NCBI GenBank assembly: GCA_019055375.1
Contig: JAHQIW010004405.1
Span: 1 to 64,000 of the forward strand
Reading direction: 5' to 3'
Length of the DNA: 64,000 nucleotides
Source: Parelaphostrongylus tenuis
Lineage: Eukaryota; Nematoda; Chromadorea; Rhabditida; Metastrongylidae
The position numbers were made by a program, and so were the translations under genes. Under the pieces are notes generated by a model. The model saw only the letters and a list, made by a program, of their open reading frames with translations. It was not told where the DNA came from and made no database searches. Of the stretch, positions 9,091-21,344 are shown piece after piece (position 1 is the stretch's first letter; each line of letters starts with the position of its first letter).

Positions 9091-11935
9091 AGAAAGTTGC
9101 TATTATAGCACAAGTCGTGGACGTGCTATCATTCTATAAAACTGCTTGTCAAAAACTATCTATACAAGTTTGTTTTACAACGCTCTTTTTATTGCATTGC
9201 AGTACAGTGTTCACAGAAAATATTGTTAGAGTTACACTAGATTTGCAATGATATTCATTGTAAAATTTGAAAATTTTTCATTCAGAGTTCTTTGTCAAAT
9301 GCACATGCCAATTACAAATCCAACTAGTATTCGGGAAAAGGTATATTTTTTCCGCTTACTTAGGAGAAAATAAAAGAACCAAGCGCCTATCGATTTTCTT
9401 CAATATTTGCCACGTAATTATCATTCCTTCATATATAATATTGGGCGAGCGACTATTCTGATAGAATCTAAGTTGATGAATCAAGCCTGCTAACAGAAAA
9501 CTGCACCCCGTGTAAGGAATGTTTTCACTGCACCTCCTTTTTATGTAATTGAAGTTCTTCTAAAAGCACACATCAAGACTAGTACTCATGTTTGTCATTT
9601 AAAATTTTTAATTTTTGACGTAAAACAGTAGAAGAAAACGCTCAGCGTGTTATGACACTAACAATAAGATTATATTGTTGACCGCTCAATATCACTGCAC
9701 TCTTTCGAATTGAATGTCTTAATGTTTTTTTTTTTTTACTGAAATCAAGTACACACTACAAGTTCAGTGGCAAGAACAATAAGAAATCAACGTTCCTTTC
9801 AGTTGGACCACTTAAGAAGAGGAGTAATCAATTTGTAGGGAAGCATATATCCTATGGATATGGAACATGGGGTCGTATTCTATTGCGGTACGAGGGGCCG
9901 AGTTAACCAATCGGCAGTAAAAAATGGTCACTATAATTAAGATCTGTATATCTTTCGTGACAGACGAAGCCATCGAGACATTGTTCATAAAGTTGCATCT
10001 AGATACTCTAATTTACACAAATGAATTCATTTCTAGCTACAGACAATCGCTGATTGATCTACTCATGTAAGCGCAGGTTAACCCTCCAACTAAGATAGTG
10101 CTACTTATATGACATTCTGTTACGTTTATTACAGGTCGTACATTATTACACTAAGAGTGAGTAAACAACAAGTAGGCTCAAAACATCTGCTTAGTAAGTT
10201 GTTTCAACTTGTGGCACATGATGTTTTGTGGGTACAGTGCTCCATTGGCAAGAACCTTGTTTATGATGCCGTATATGTATCACGTTGATGCAGAAAGTGC
10301 GATTTCACTTTATGCACTATTGAAATTGACCACTCGATATTGGAACATATTTTCCTATAGATGTGACTATGTTATGAACCATTTTGAAAAGTTTTTTCGT
10401 TTTATGTTTTGCTGCTGTTGACGCATTTATTGCTTTCAGAATTATATTTATTTTTAAGGTTGTTACACAAAAGGCGAAATCGAACAAATTTCTTATTCAA
10501 GTTCAAATGATTGCAAAGCAGCAAAGCAGCAAAGACAACGCGTAACATCAACAGCGAGTACTCCAGGGACTGTTAACGAATATAAAGTATCATGGTGGTT
10601 CATGAAAAGATTTCCTTCAGGTTCTGAAGATTTCTAGAATTTTTGACTAACAAAGGCGCGGTTGAAATTTTGTCATAACTACTCGTCGGCCCATCTCACA
10701 AGAAGAATTACTGGTTTGCCGTAAATTTGTTCAACTACGATTAGCAGTGCTGGTATGTCACTGTCATTCAGGCTTTCAAGCAGGAGTGACCAACCTTTTA
10801 GCTGGAATAAACGCCGGTTGAAAATTCTATGACTTCTTTAGTACAGTTGAGAGATTCATAATCACAAGAGCAAAATAAAGAAATTAACGGCAGCGGCAGT
10901 TTCGGCGCAAAACATGACTTAAAACACATATAATTTACAGTCAAATGGGACCAAGTGTGGGAAATGGTCCGAAATAGGCTGTTTCCTGTAACTGATTGAT
11001 GGAAAAAGAACACTTCAGATTTTCGTGCAGATGGTTATTACCCTTTTTTCAGTACTGTAGCTTAGTGTACTTATTTGATCAAAGCACTTAATGCACTAGC
11101 AAGCGCTTCAGTATTGCACGAGTTGTATATGTCATTAGATCCCGCCTCAAGTTGTTTGTTGCACAGAAAGACGGTACTAATACTATGCATTTTGGCTGCT
11201 AGGGTTGGCACTTTGTCACGTTTACATTAGAGTATGCAGTTGAATAATCAATTTGTATTTTTCATAGTTAAATCAGAGATTGAATTTAGTCCTCCTGGAT
11301 GTTATTGCAACAATCAAAGCAAAACCTCTATAAACCGAATAGTTAGTAAGCTCGGCATAAATTATCGATGATATTCACCGTCTTCAAAAAATCGCAGAAG
11401 GAACACTCGATAGGGCTGATCTATTTTGCTCAAACGATACGTTATAGTGTAGAGTTTACAAGTCAATTTTGCTGGAACTTACTCCAAGTTATTACAGCCA
11501 CATCTAGCGAGTGGCTTTGGAAAATCAGGGATGCGCCATCATACGAATAATGTGGTTTTGAAACAACCGTAGGTTTTCGGATAAAAATTTCGGACTACTT
11601 TCCAGCTCAGGGACGCTTGCTGCTGTCAACCGTTTGCCGGTGTATACTGTAATTTGAAACCCGTGAACACCCATCAGCCATATTAAGGCGCTTCTGCATT
11701 GGAGAATAGAACTAATCCTAAGCAATTTTCCCATTGACTCAAATAGGAAGCCATAGTGTAGAAACCATATAACAAGGTAAATACTGTAGCACATTTGTTC
11801 GCTTCTCAGTAGTTCGATGAAACGACAAGGAACTGCCTATCACTCCAACGGTGTTTTCGATTTGTCATCCTCAAAATGGGCAAGACATATGTGTACATCA
11901 AAAGTACTTTATCAAAGTGCTCTGTGAGTAGTGAT
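9091..11935. other. AT-rich stretch without a supported feature
   Basis: Many short frames on both strands but no splice-consistent pair, no transposon motif and no repeat match to the rest of the window that I could establish. A T-run lies at 9725-9738. Confidence 0.35.
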
Positions 11936-11949
11936 ATGCCATGACTATT

Positions 11950-12335
11950 CATTCATTGGTTAAGTGGTATAGCGCTCTACAGGAAAACCATCGAGCCGAT
12001 GGTTCGATTTCTTCACGAAAGACATAGAAGAAGGATATGACGCTCAGCGAATTCCTAGAGCGAGGGACCCACTGTGCTACTCTTGAACGCGATAGGGAAA
12101 AGTGGAAGTGTTGCTGGTACAGCTCAAGTCACTCGACGACCAACAGGACGATAGGTGATACAGTTGACAAGTGAGTGATATACAAAACTTTAAACCACAG
12201 ATGGGAGTTGATTCGCAAATCACTCACTCCAAGAGAGCGTGGTAATCACTGCACTACCGAGACTCTTGTTCTCTTGATATGCATCTTCTGAAATAGTGAG
12301 ATACAAGGCTTTAGGTTCAAAGTTTTGCTTATCAC
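11950..12335. repeat. tRNA-like sequence and small foldback
   Basis: At 11957-12012 the plus strand has GGTTAAGTGGTATAGCGCTC and then GATGGTTCGATTTC, spaced like the A and B boxes of a tRNA. Downstream, GAGTGATATACAAAACTTTAAACC (12170-12193) and GGTTCAAAGTTTTGCTTATCACTC (12316-12339) form an inverted pair. The same end motif recurs at 36.1, 45.3 and 57.8 kb. No cloverleaf for a functional tRNA could be built, so this is a tRNA-derived repeat. Confidence 0.5.
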
Positions 12336-12339
12336 TCAA

Positions 12340-12869
12340 CATTGGATGCGTAGTTGTAGAAAATTATCATTGCTAAAAGAGTAATTGAATGAAAAGTTCT
12401 TCTGTTACGTGCACCTTTTCATACCTTCATAAAAGACCAACGCCAAGTAAAGGATCGTTCGATAATTTTTGGATTTTAAATGATCCATAAAGCAGTGTTG
12501 CTTCTAGTAATAAATTATTTAGTGAAGACTATTTTACAGTCATATTCCACTGTAATATAAGAACTCGCTCAGAAGTTTGAAAGGCTTAAAATATGCTGCA
12601 AAGATCTGAATTTTAAGGAAGGTCTTGTTGAATATAAAGGTAACGTCTGATTTACCAGCAGTGAACAGATTTTTGTTGCTGCCGGCAGTTAATGAGTGAA
12701 GATTTCTTAATCGGCAAACAAAGAAAGCGCGATTGACTCGCCACGTCCTGAAATTTAGTCTTTAACGCGAACGTAGTAATTTGTGGCTTGCAATCTTAAA
12801 TTTTCTATGGAGATAAAAAAGAAAGCAAAGATATAAGTGAACAGTTTATTTTGAATACTTCACTGAGTT
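12340..12869. other. No supported feature
   Basis: AT-rich; lies immediately downstream (3') of F1 copy B. Nothing recognised. Confidence 0.35.
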
Positions 12870-13215
12870 TCAGGTGACAGTTGCAAATGCAGGGAAAAAT
12901 TGCGATGTAAACGGACCAGCTGCTAACATTCGAACTGCTCTGTTCACCGCTCTTTGCCACATTTCTTCCGACCAATTCGCCATGACAGTGTTCGTGGTCT
13001 GAACAGGTTTTTTCAGTGGATGTGCTTAACAAAAAAAGCTTCTCAAACCATCGGAGTTCCTGAGAATGATGTGTGATTGGTGGGAATAGGCTCGATATCC
13101 ATGAGCGTCGGTGGCATCATACAGTCGGGCATCCTGCCTAGCTTCAAGCCGCATAAAGCAGTCACAGTGCTGCTGACGATGATGTAGTGTGGAATCATGT
13201 CTCGAACTCACATGA
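12870..13215 (-). CDS. F1 family small protein, copy B (near-intact)
   Basis: Exon 2 (13215-13049) follows TTACTTGCAG. It is open except for TGA at its second codon and contains DMIPHYIIVSS, TALCGLK and IPTNHTSFSGTPM. Exon 3 (12998-12870) follows CCTGTTCAG, reads TTNTVMANWSEEMWQ, NRAVRMLAAGPF, FATVT and stops. The intron is 50 bp (13048-12999) with a GTTTGA donor. The early stop would vanish if splicing used the AG at 13207-13208, which leaves two bases before the first codon, as in copy D. Exon 1 was not found. Function unknown. It may be a gene or a recent pseudogene. Confidence 0.55.
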
Positions 13216-14225
13216 CTGCAAGTAACTTCTTTTTCCAGACATTTGCTCTCAATAGCAAGTGAGACGAATACAGAAAACTGGTACTTATATAACTGTATTG
13301 TATGATGGAACAGTTTCAAATCGTGCTTATTCGTTATAGCAATATAAAAGCTCTATCAAGAATTACTTTTCGTCCAGTTTTGTGCTAGTTTGTTGGAATG
13401 AATGCAATACTAACTCCATAACAGTTCTGATATTATTGTAGAATTGTGCGCGTAGTTCGAGCATTTCAAAGTTCCTAATTTGCACTGTTGCAATTCTCAA
13501 GGTTGTCTATTGGAGGAAGAAGAACGACATATCAAATACTAATATTGTGGGGCAAAATGCCAGAAGTAGTTTCGACTTATGTAGAAGAAAGTTGAATGGA
13601 AAAAAAATAAGGCTCTTTATTACTGATTAGAGGACCAACCTTCATACATGAAAAGTATCTTACAAACTGGCTTTTTTGAATTGTCCGTCAAATTATCCAT
13701 CCTTTAAATACATACAGGACTGAGCAGCATTACGGGAGCGACATTGAGGTGGCAGAATCTGGGGCACACTATAATATGTCTACTCGGATCTACCCATGTA
13801 ACAATCGAGAAAGACTTGAAGGACCCAAATTGAATAGAAGTAGAGAGTGTACAGGTACTATCAAATGATATGCCACCTTATCTCAAATCAGCTCCTTTGG
13901 GACCGCCAGTTGTAATCGCTACGCACAGTGCTGCTCGTAGTCGATGCTCGAGTTTTGTTATTTGATTAGCTATTTTCTTATCGTTTTGAAAAATAAGCCA
14001 GAGTTTCTTGCAATAGTTCGATACTCCATAATTTTCTCCACGCACTCATATGCCTTTTATGCAGATGTATTGTTGATGTTCTATTAAAAAAGATCTCTTT
14101 CACTGCGCAATCACATCAGTTTTGGCATTTAATCAATTGTAATAGCTTGTACAAAGAATATAGTGATATACATTTATCATGTTTGATATATTTTATTATA
14201 TGCTGCGATTAAAAGTTAAAAAGGA
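13216..14225. other. Duplicated flank of F1 copy B
   Basis: 13380-13930 shares ordered motifs with 28370-28880 and 49510-50160, including CTCCATAACAGTTCTGA, GTAATTTGCA-like and GATATGCCACCTTATCTCA. It belongs to the same duplicated unit. The rest (13930-14225) is AT-rich with nothing recognised. Confidence 0.45.
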
Positions 14226-14229
14226 AAAG

Positions 14230-15739
14230 GACGAATATCTTGTCGTAAAACATGTCGCGCAATGCATCCGATGCCCAAGTCGGCGGCAGTGAACCGTAAA
14301 AAAATCGCTTTCGTGAAGAAATCGGACCAACGGGTCACTGGTCTTCCTCTAGTGCGCTTGACGTCCCGAGGAATCCATTGGTAAGGCTCTCGTCCATCGG
14401 TTGTCGTTGAAGCCCATCACGTGCCCGGCCCGCATTATGTTCGATATCCTGGCGTGTAGAACGGCGTCTCTGATTTTCGATCGTTGACGTAGGTCGGAAC
14501 TTCGGATCCTTTCTCTCATTTGCGAGATACGGGATACTCCTAGCATCGACCTTTCGACTGCGCGTTCGATAACGGCAAGTGTTCTTTCATCCTGCTTACG
14601 TAGCGACCAGGTTTCTGCTGCATACGTCAGGGCAGGGACAACTGTCGAGTCGAAAAGGGGGCATGGAGTCGGATGTTCTTTGTCCTCTTCACGACATCTT
14701 CGATGCTCTTAAACGTTCCCCAAACCGCTCGTTTCCTCCTGCTCAACTCTGGAGCTAGGTCGTTCGTCATGTCGATTTCACGACCTAGACAGACGTAACT
14801 GGAGCATTCGGAGATTGTCGTTCCGTTGAGCGTAAATGGGGCATTAGAAACCCATCCGTTCCTCATGAACATTGTTTTCGTTAGATTCAGTTGAAGACCA
14901 ATTTTTCCACAGGCGTTATCGAAATAGGTCAACATTCGTTCCGCTTGGCTGATGTTTGGTGTTATGAGAACGATATGGTCAGCAAAGCGAAGATGGCTTA
15001 ATTGTCGACCGTCAATTTTCACTCCCATTTCGTCCCATTCTAATGTTCGCATGCGTTTTGTAGGGTAGCAGTGAATAGTTATGGCGAAATTGTATCGCCT
15101 TGTCGAACCCTCTTCTTACGTCAATGGTGATATTGTTGTAGAATGGAGACATTTTGGTCGTGAAATCTTTATAAAGCTCACGAAGGATCTTATGTACCGA
15201 GTAGGGACGCCCTGGTTATCCAGAGCCTCTATAACTCCTTCTTTTTCCACTGAATCCAAGGCTTTCTTCAGATCGATGAAAGTGAGACAGAGTGGTTGTT
15301 TGTACTCTCGCTGAAACTTCAATGAGTCTTGTAATCGTGTGGATGTGGTCCATGGTACTAAATCCTTTTCGGAACCCTTCTTGTTCGCATAGCTGTCCTT
15401 CTCCAGCGTTCTGTCAATCCTGTTTAGGATGACTCGAGTAAAGAGTTTATAGACAACGGACAGCAAGCAGATTGGGCGATAATTGCCTATGTCGTGAAGG
15501 TCTCCCTTTTTGAACAACAATACGGTCTTGCTGGTTTTCCATTGAACAGAGAGCTTGCATTCTGACAGATAGCGAGTGAATACCCGAGCCAGGGTGTTGA
15601 TGAGAACTGGCGGCAGATTTTTCAGATGTTCTGGTCTAATCCTGTCTGGACCGGGTGTCGTTCTGTTCTTCACCGACGATATAGCATGTCGGATTTCGGA
15701 AGGGAGGACCGGTGGGACGACGTATTTGTCCTCTTTCAA
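14230..15739 (-). pseudogene. RTE reverse transcriptase (broken)
   Basis: Fingers and palm run from 15739 to 15116: VLPSEIRHAISSVKNRT, PGPDRIRPEHL, LFKKGDLHDIGNYRPICLLS and LTFIDLKKALDSVEKEG. The palm resumes at 15052 with LSHLRFADHIVLITP, where the catalytic motif should be FADD; the second aspartate is histidine. The thumb region carries LQLNLTKTMFMRNGW, YVCLGREIDM, then a separate frame at 14546 with MLGVSRISQMRERIRSSDL and AGHVMGF. Three frame changes and the FADH change indicate a dead enzyme. Confidence 0.9.
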
Positions 15740-17001
15740 TTTGTATGACGGTAAGAGGACATTGCTAGCAAAGAGATCCGAGTAGTATGGTGGACGATTT
15801 TCTCCACAGCCCTTCTCGAAGCTGTAAGTGTCCCGTCAGGGTATCGGAGTGGAATCATCTTGGCCTTATAGTTGGCGAAGCCTCGCTGAGCATTGCGAAT
15901 GCTCTTCCCAGCTTCTGCAGCTTCTGCCATAACTGCGGCTCTTCTCTCTTTGAGGTCTTCTTTTATCGCTTCTCTGCAGCGTATCGCAAGTTCGGACGTA
16001 AGGTTTCGGTTTCCTGCAGCTCGTGCGATTCCACGTTGACGTATCAGCTCGAGTGTCTGCGGAGACAAGCGTCTCTTCCTGACCTTAGGACTCTCGGCTT
16101 TCATAGCGCTAACGCGAAGATATTCAGCGAGTCGATCGTATTCTTGGTCAATGTTGTCGACAACGGTATCTTCCCAAGAGCCGACTAATGATTTGAATAC
16201 ATCCCAGTTCATGGTAGTTTTGGGACTTCGTTGTTTAAATTTAGCGGCTTTCTCTCCTCTCCTCGAAAATCGGAACGTTGCCCGAAGGAGGCGATGACCT
16301 GATCCCGTATAGAACTTAGGAACAACAGCGACGTCGGTCAGGCAAAACCTTCGATTTACTATGATGTGATCTATTTCGTTATGGTACTCTCCACTGGGAG
16401 ACTCCCACGTCCATCGCTGAGAAAGAGGCTTTTGGAATTGCGAGTTACCATGGATGGTTTGGGTCGTCATGATAAACTCAGACAGCCTCCCACCCTGTTC
16501 ATTCCATTCTAGTCCGTGGGTCCCTATGTGACGTTCTTCAGACGTTCTTCTAGATCCAATTTTTGCGTTAAAATCTCCGACAATGACCTTGAAGATGTAT
16601 GATCTTCATCTGAAGAATTTTTCGAGGTCCGTATAGAACGCTTCGATATCGTTTTCGTCATAGCTTGATGTTGGTGCGTAAGCAACGAAGATGGTCAAAG
16701 CCGGCATAGAACCACATCGTTTCAACCGTAATCGTCCGATACGGGTTGTTAGTTGTTCGAACGAATCAATGTTCACGGTCAAATTCGATTTGACGAGGAC
16801 GCCAACGCCGCGACACCTCTGCGATCGCATGTACCAAGGAACAGTTCTTCTCCGGTGTCATAAACAACGTGAAGAGGATGGCGCCCTTCTCGTCTCAGCC
16901 AGGCCAAAGACGTCGTACCTTATTCTTCTTGCTTGAATCAATAAATCTTCTACACCGGATTCGTGAGCAAGGGTTCTTGCGTTGTAGGTACAGATCGTCA
17001 T
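15736..17001 (-). pseudogene. RTE endonuclease and linker (broken)
   Basis: The frame starts with MTICTYNARTLA at 17001 and hits a stop near 16860. It resumes in another frame at 16830 with GVGVLVKSNL and IFVAYAPTSSYDEND, then again at 16470 with the TTQTIHGNSQFQKPLSQRW stretch, EIDHIIVNRRF and the catalytic block. That block reads GSGHRLLR where active relatives have GSDHRLLR, so the aspartate is lost. A lysine- and arginine-rich linker follows (RQRGIARAAGNRNL). This is the apurinic-type endonuclease that nicks target DNA. Frameshifts and the D-to-G change make it non-functional. Confidence 0.85.
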
Positions 17002-17510
17002 TTTAGTCCGTTTCGATCTTGGCAGCCTAGTTCGGTCCTGAGATTTTAGCAGCCTCTCCGTACTCGTCCTACCTGGCGCTGCCGTACCAGGGGCTCTTTC
17101 GGGGTCAGGGAAATGAGCCCCATATTTGTTGCTGTTTTTGGCATTTCGATACCCAACGTATAGCTTGCCAGGCTCTGAAACGTGGGGGCTGGGTACTCAC
17201 GATTAGCTTGCCAGTCTCTCTCGGAGGAGCGGGAGGAGCTTATTTGTTGGAGACGACTCCTAACCGCCTCCCATGTACTTCCCAGCAGCTAGATTGCAGG
17301 CTTTTGACCGACTTGACTCGTAGAAATAGAGTTTTTGTCAAGTCGGCGCTGCAGAAGCGGGTGCTCGTCCTCTGAATCCACCTGCGTCTCTGGAAGCACA
17401 CGGTAGCTTTTGGTTCGCGTTTATTCCCCTATCCACCACCTGGGGACGCGCCACGTGCCCTCGCGACCAACCGGGCGGGATCCATAAGAGGGAGGTCCGT
17501 GGTATCAATA

Positions 17511-18229
17511 GTGGTTGAAAATTCGTTTTTTTTTTTCTTACAGAGACGCAGTAATACCGCCGAAAGATGAAGGATTTCTAAAGAGTTGACCTCCCTTTAT
17601 ATCAACAAACCTTTATGAAGTGTTCACTCGCGATATTCCATTCTTTATGCAGCAAAAGAATACTCTAGCATACAAAATTTATTCACAATTAGCAATAAAC
17701 CACCTATGAACGTCGAAGCGGCGCGGCAACATCTTAAAAAGTGAAATGTAATCTTCTTTTCGCTTTTACAGCGCTCTATGATAACCCCTCAGAAAAACCA
17801 ATGAAATCACCAAGAACTTCGAGATGCTATCTAGTGGCTAGTAGAACATTAGTGAAGAGCCATATTAAGCCTCAGCCGAGCAAATGAAATGAATTGTGCG
17901 TGAAACATAACTGTATTTTCACTGTCACAACGTAATAAAAAGCTTTATTTTCAAAAGCAGCCATTCTGCTAAATCGCAGAGATTTAAGCGTTTGAACAAT
18001 TACCAAATATCTGGGAGAAAACTTTTATGCGACAAGAGGGGTTTCAAACAGTCATGTACTATAATTGGTCCTTTAGGGGCTAATTACTTATGTAGGCGAT
18101 CAACAGTACGGAGCGAAAAGGAAAAAAAATCTCGAGAGTTCCAAAAATTTCTTCATGATGGAGTATTAGACCTCTAATAAGTTTCCATCCCTTGATTCAA
18201 ATATTCAAACATTTATTTTTCCAACTAGG
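17511..18229. other. No supported feature
   Basis: AT-rich gap between the RTE 5' end and the mariner copy. A T-run (17527-17538) adjoins the RTE end. Nothing else recognised. Confidence 0.35.
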
Positions 18230-19300
18230 CCGAAGCTATCAAATAATATTAAGCAAAGTATTCTCCGTCTGCCTGTATGCAGTGTCTGCCAAGGCTTCAG
18301 CAACAAATCAAATCCGCGTTCATAAAACTCATTATTCTTTGATGCAAATCAACCAGTTAATTCTCGAAGGATATGATTGATGCCTCAAAACTTCTTGTGC
18401 AACCAGTGCTTCAATGATCTGAAGAGATGGAAATCGGAAGGAGACAGATCTGGCGAAAACGGCGGATGATCCAAGTGCTTCCAGTCCAAATTTGTCAACT
18501 TTTTCCGTGTTTTCCAGGCAACGCGTGACTTTGCATTATCATAAAGCAAAATGACTTGACAACGGCGGTGGCGTAGGATTGCTTGATTGCAAAGGCCCAG
18601 ATGCTGACAACATCGGTCAGCGTTGATGGTCTTACCTGCTTGCAACAAGTCCCAATGAATTGGCCCACTTTGGTCCCAGATAATGATCAACATTGCTTTT
18701 GGCTCAAATCAATTTGGTCTCGGTGTTGATGTTCCTTGCTGACATGCTGACATTCCCAGTGCTTTGGACGACGCTGGCTATTGGAGAAGGTCTACTTCCC
18801 ATCAATAATTACAATTCTGTTAAAAAATAAAGAGCGGCTATGACGACGAAAGTGAGCTTGCGCATTTTGATTCATCTTCTTCTTCTGAACTTGTATGAGA
18901 TCGTGCGTGATCCAATTGCTCTTGCGTCATTTCTTGCCTGCATCTTTCAAAATCTTCCGTATGTGCTCGTCTGAACATTGGAAATCATCAGCCAAATTAT
19001 CGGTCGACATAGTCGTATCTTCTTTAACCTCTTCGATGATTGCTTCTCAATCAAATCCAAGCTGTCTTCCGGATCGTGGTCGATCAGCCAAATCAAGATC
19101 GCCACTGCGCATCCTTGTAAGCCTTCATACGCAGTAGTTTTATCAAAACTTGGAGGTCTTTTGCGCTACTGACGTTGTCAAATTTAGTTTGGAAATTGTG
19201 CCCCTGTTGAAACCCGTAAGGCAGTAAGTTGCAAATGTCTTTCCGTGACGACTCCATATACCAAGCGATGCGCAAGAAAATCATGCACAAAATAGTTGTA
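18230..19300 (-). mobile_element. mariner family transposon, inactive
   Basis: The minus strand carries a decayed mariner transposase in several frames. In order: MESSRKDICNLL (about 19250), GDLDLADRPRSGR-like helix-turn-helix linker (about 19080), RIVIIDGK around 18800 (first catalytic D), IIIWDQSG, VILLYDNAKS (second D) and FSPDLSPSDFHLF (third D). The second and third aspartates are separated by 34 residues, the mariner DD34D spacing. The codon after DGK, tryptophan in active copies, is TAG at 18794-18792. The end resembles FASKNNEFYERGF near 18320. Inverted terminal repeats were not located. Confidence 0.8.
18385..18693 (-). pseudogene. mariner transposase catalytic C-terminal part
   Basis: The best preserved frame of the mariner copy spans 102 codons and includes WDQSGPIHWDLLQAGKTINA, VILLYDNAKS, DHPPFSPDLSPSDFHLF and the SLKHWLHKKF end block. 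This is the DDE-type catalytic region that cuts and joins transposon ends in the nucleus. The DNARPH motif has become DNAKSR. The N-terminal half lies upstream in other frames, with stops. Confidence 0.85.
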
Positions 19301-21110
19301 AGAAAAATTGTTTTTTGGAAAAATTTTTATTTTTAGATCATGTTTGGTAACCTAATTGGAGATGTAATAAGTAACTCGCATTTCAATGACGAAGTTGTGC
19401 AGAGTCTGCTGCTTTTTTGTCTTGATTCACAAAGTCCATCAAGAGCCATATTTGTTTGTTGCCTAAGAATCAAAACGAATGGATTCTTGGTCACAAGGAG
19501 TGCTCTGAACATTAGCTGTAATGTTTTGTTAATCACACAGATTTAAGTGCGGTTTACTTAGCGATGAAGTTGGAAATAACCATTTATGCTGCCTCGTATA
19601 AATCATATCTAATCGATGCAAGCACGCCATTTTTCAATGAAGCGGTTTTTGATGTTGATTGTCAGACTATACTTTGTAATGAGGTTTTTGGTTCAGTACT
19701 GGTGGTGCCGTTTATACATGAAGAATGACTCTATTCATCTCTGTCTAAGTTCAGTTTTTCTTAAGCCGGTTAAGCCTTTCATCTTTTCAAGTGGAGCAAT
19801 ATATTAAAAGTGTTCCCACAATTTTAGGAAAAATCGACTCAACTAATATTGAGCTTTATTGGTGAAAAAGGCAAAAATTTTTTGAAGAGCAGCTGAACTT
19901 AAGCAAGAGTTTTGTAAACATTTATTACCTCCAAACGAAATAGCAGGAGGTGTCGGGATTCGCGCAATGTGATGTGATGTCGGGTTAAGAAGGTAATTTC
20001 GCAATTTTAGGTCGCAACATTCCTCCTCGAATTTCAACTAGCTATAATTTGGAAAACTGTAGGCATGCCACCATTATAGTGCGGGCCCTAACACTATTAA
20101 TTCCTTTCTCTCTCGCTTAAGCACCGTCTGTGGTGGCGATCTGCTTCGAACGAAACATTTTCAGGTTTATTCCTGCTCTTTGCTGCTAGTGTTTTTTTTG
20201 CTTATCCGAATTTCTGAATTCCCTTATTCGTATTGCTAGTGTATAGTGAATATAAGTATGTATTTTATGAAAGAAGGCAGTTTTCTTTTCGTCAAAATCT
20301 CGTGAATTCACTGCCCCTCTGTTCATCAATAGATGGCTTCATTACCGATTTTGTATTTCCTTATAACGTTTTCAGTTACAACTGTTGAAATATCGCTGTT
20401 AGTGATGCCCATACTTGGATACATGGCCGGTCCATCTTCAATGCTAATGTGTGTCCACTATAGTTTCCATTCGTTTCTCTATCGCTCAACTGTCGTGCAT
20501 TGTGGTGGTTGCTTCGAATAAAAGTGACGTACGCGAGGCCTATTCCGTGAATCCAAAAGTTGCCATCTGCGAATGCAGATGGTTGACGATAGCAACAAAC
20601 ACGTCCGCTCATCGCTTGACTGGTCTTCCAAGAGGGAGCTTGCACTCTCTTGGAGTCCATCTTTGCAGACTAACAATCCATATGCCAGCGTAAATATTTA
20701 ATAATGGTCAACAATTTAGAAATCCCTTCATGTTGTCAGAATCCAAGCATTCGTCTGCTATTAATGATCACTGAGAGTCATACCACTTTGCGGGTGATTT
20801 GATTTCAACGTGACGTAAATCCGGATGAAACGTCGTGCTCGTTCTCAGCTTTGAAGACCATGCTGCGAGTCATGGCTTCCCGATGTATCGAGTGCCCAGG
20901 AAACCCTTTCCTTGCGCCGCTGTCAGGCGATGTGTCATGGGGAATTGAAGCACATATAGGCAGTAATAGCCATTCATTAAGTGGTTCTACATGTTCTAGC
21001 ACTAGAACTATAAACACCGAATTTATTAAGCGTAATTATTTCATCAATTGGTTGCCTCAATGCCAGGTTACTACATCATCTGATGTGGAGTGATTTTTTA
21101 CACGGCATCA
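19301..21110. other. Unresolved stretch; open frames at 20376-20693 and 20805-21093
   Basis: 20376-20693 is open on both strands and GC-richer than its surroundings; the minus frame contains SAFADGNFWIHGIGLAYVTF, the plus frame KVAICECRWLTI. 20851-21093 (plus) contains RCIECPGNPFLAPLSGDVSW. I see no consistent splice sites and recognise no family. A tract of cysteine-rich coding exon is possible but unproven. Confidence 0.25.
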
Positions 21111-21114
21111 ATTC

Positions 21115-21240
21115 CTTTATAGAGCATTATTTAACCTCAGGGATCCGCTGAGCCGAGAGAGGGTGGTACTGATGGGTCCCAATTGGACGAAACAGGCGCC
21201 TGTATACCACTCAACCTAGGAGCTCAAAACATGTTATATC
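21115..21240. repeat. Foldback family FB3, partial copy
   Basis: ATTCCTTTATAGAGCATTATTTA, GGGATCCGCTGAGCCGAGAG, GGTACTGATGGGTCCCAATTGGA and GAGCTCAAAACATGTTA match in order the arm at 46888-46990 and, reverse-complemented, the arms at 32.7-33.1 and 49.3 kb. Confidence 0.5.
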
Positions 21241-21344
21241 CTTATGAGATTATATCATTTTGAGCGGGTCTACATTAAAAATGCATACTTGTAGTATCCT
21301 TCCATTGTGCATTTTCTTGCGAACACTTTGGTACACAACCTGAC

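Larger units (their letters stand above)
14226..17510 (-). mobile_element. RTE-type non-LTR retrotransposon, nearly full length, inactive
   Basis: A minus-strand element with a GC-richer 5' leader (17510-17002), an endonuclease region and a reverse-transcriptase region, about 3.3 kb in all. RTE elements copy themselves by nicking the target with the endonuclease and priming reverse transcription there. The protein frame is broken into at least five pieces by indels, and two active-site motifs are altered (see the sub-entries). The 3' end degrades after RWSDFFTKA near 14270, short of the usual C terminus. The composition contrasts with the AT-rich flanks. Confidence 0.9.

Noticed and set aside
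14627..16936. Plus-strand open frames opposite the RTE element (15576-15785, 15787-16188, 16691-16936)
   Set aside because: They are antisense shadows of the endonuclease and reverse-transcriptase frames.
18895..19172. Plus-strand frames in the mariner region
   Set aside because: The minus strand carries the recognisable transposase; these are its complement.
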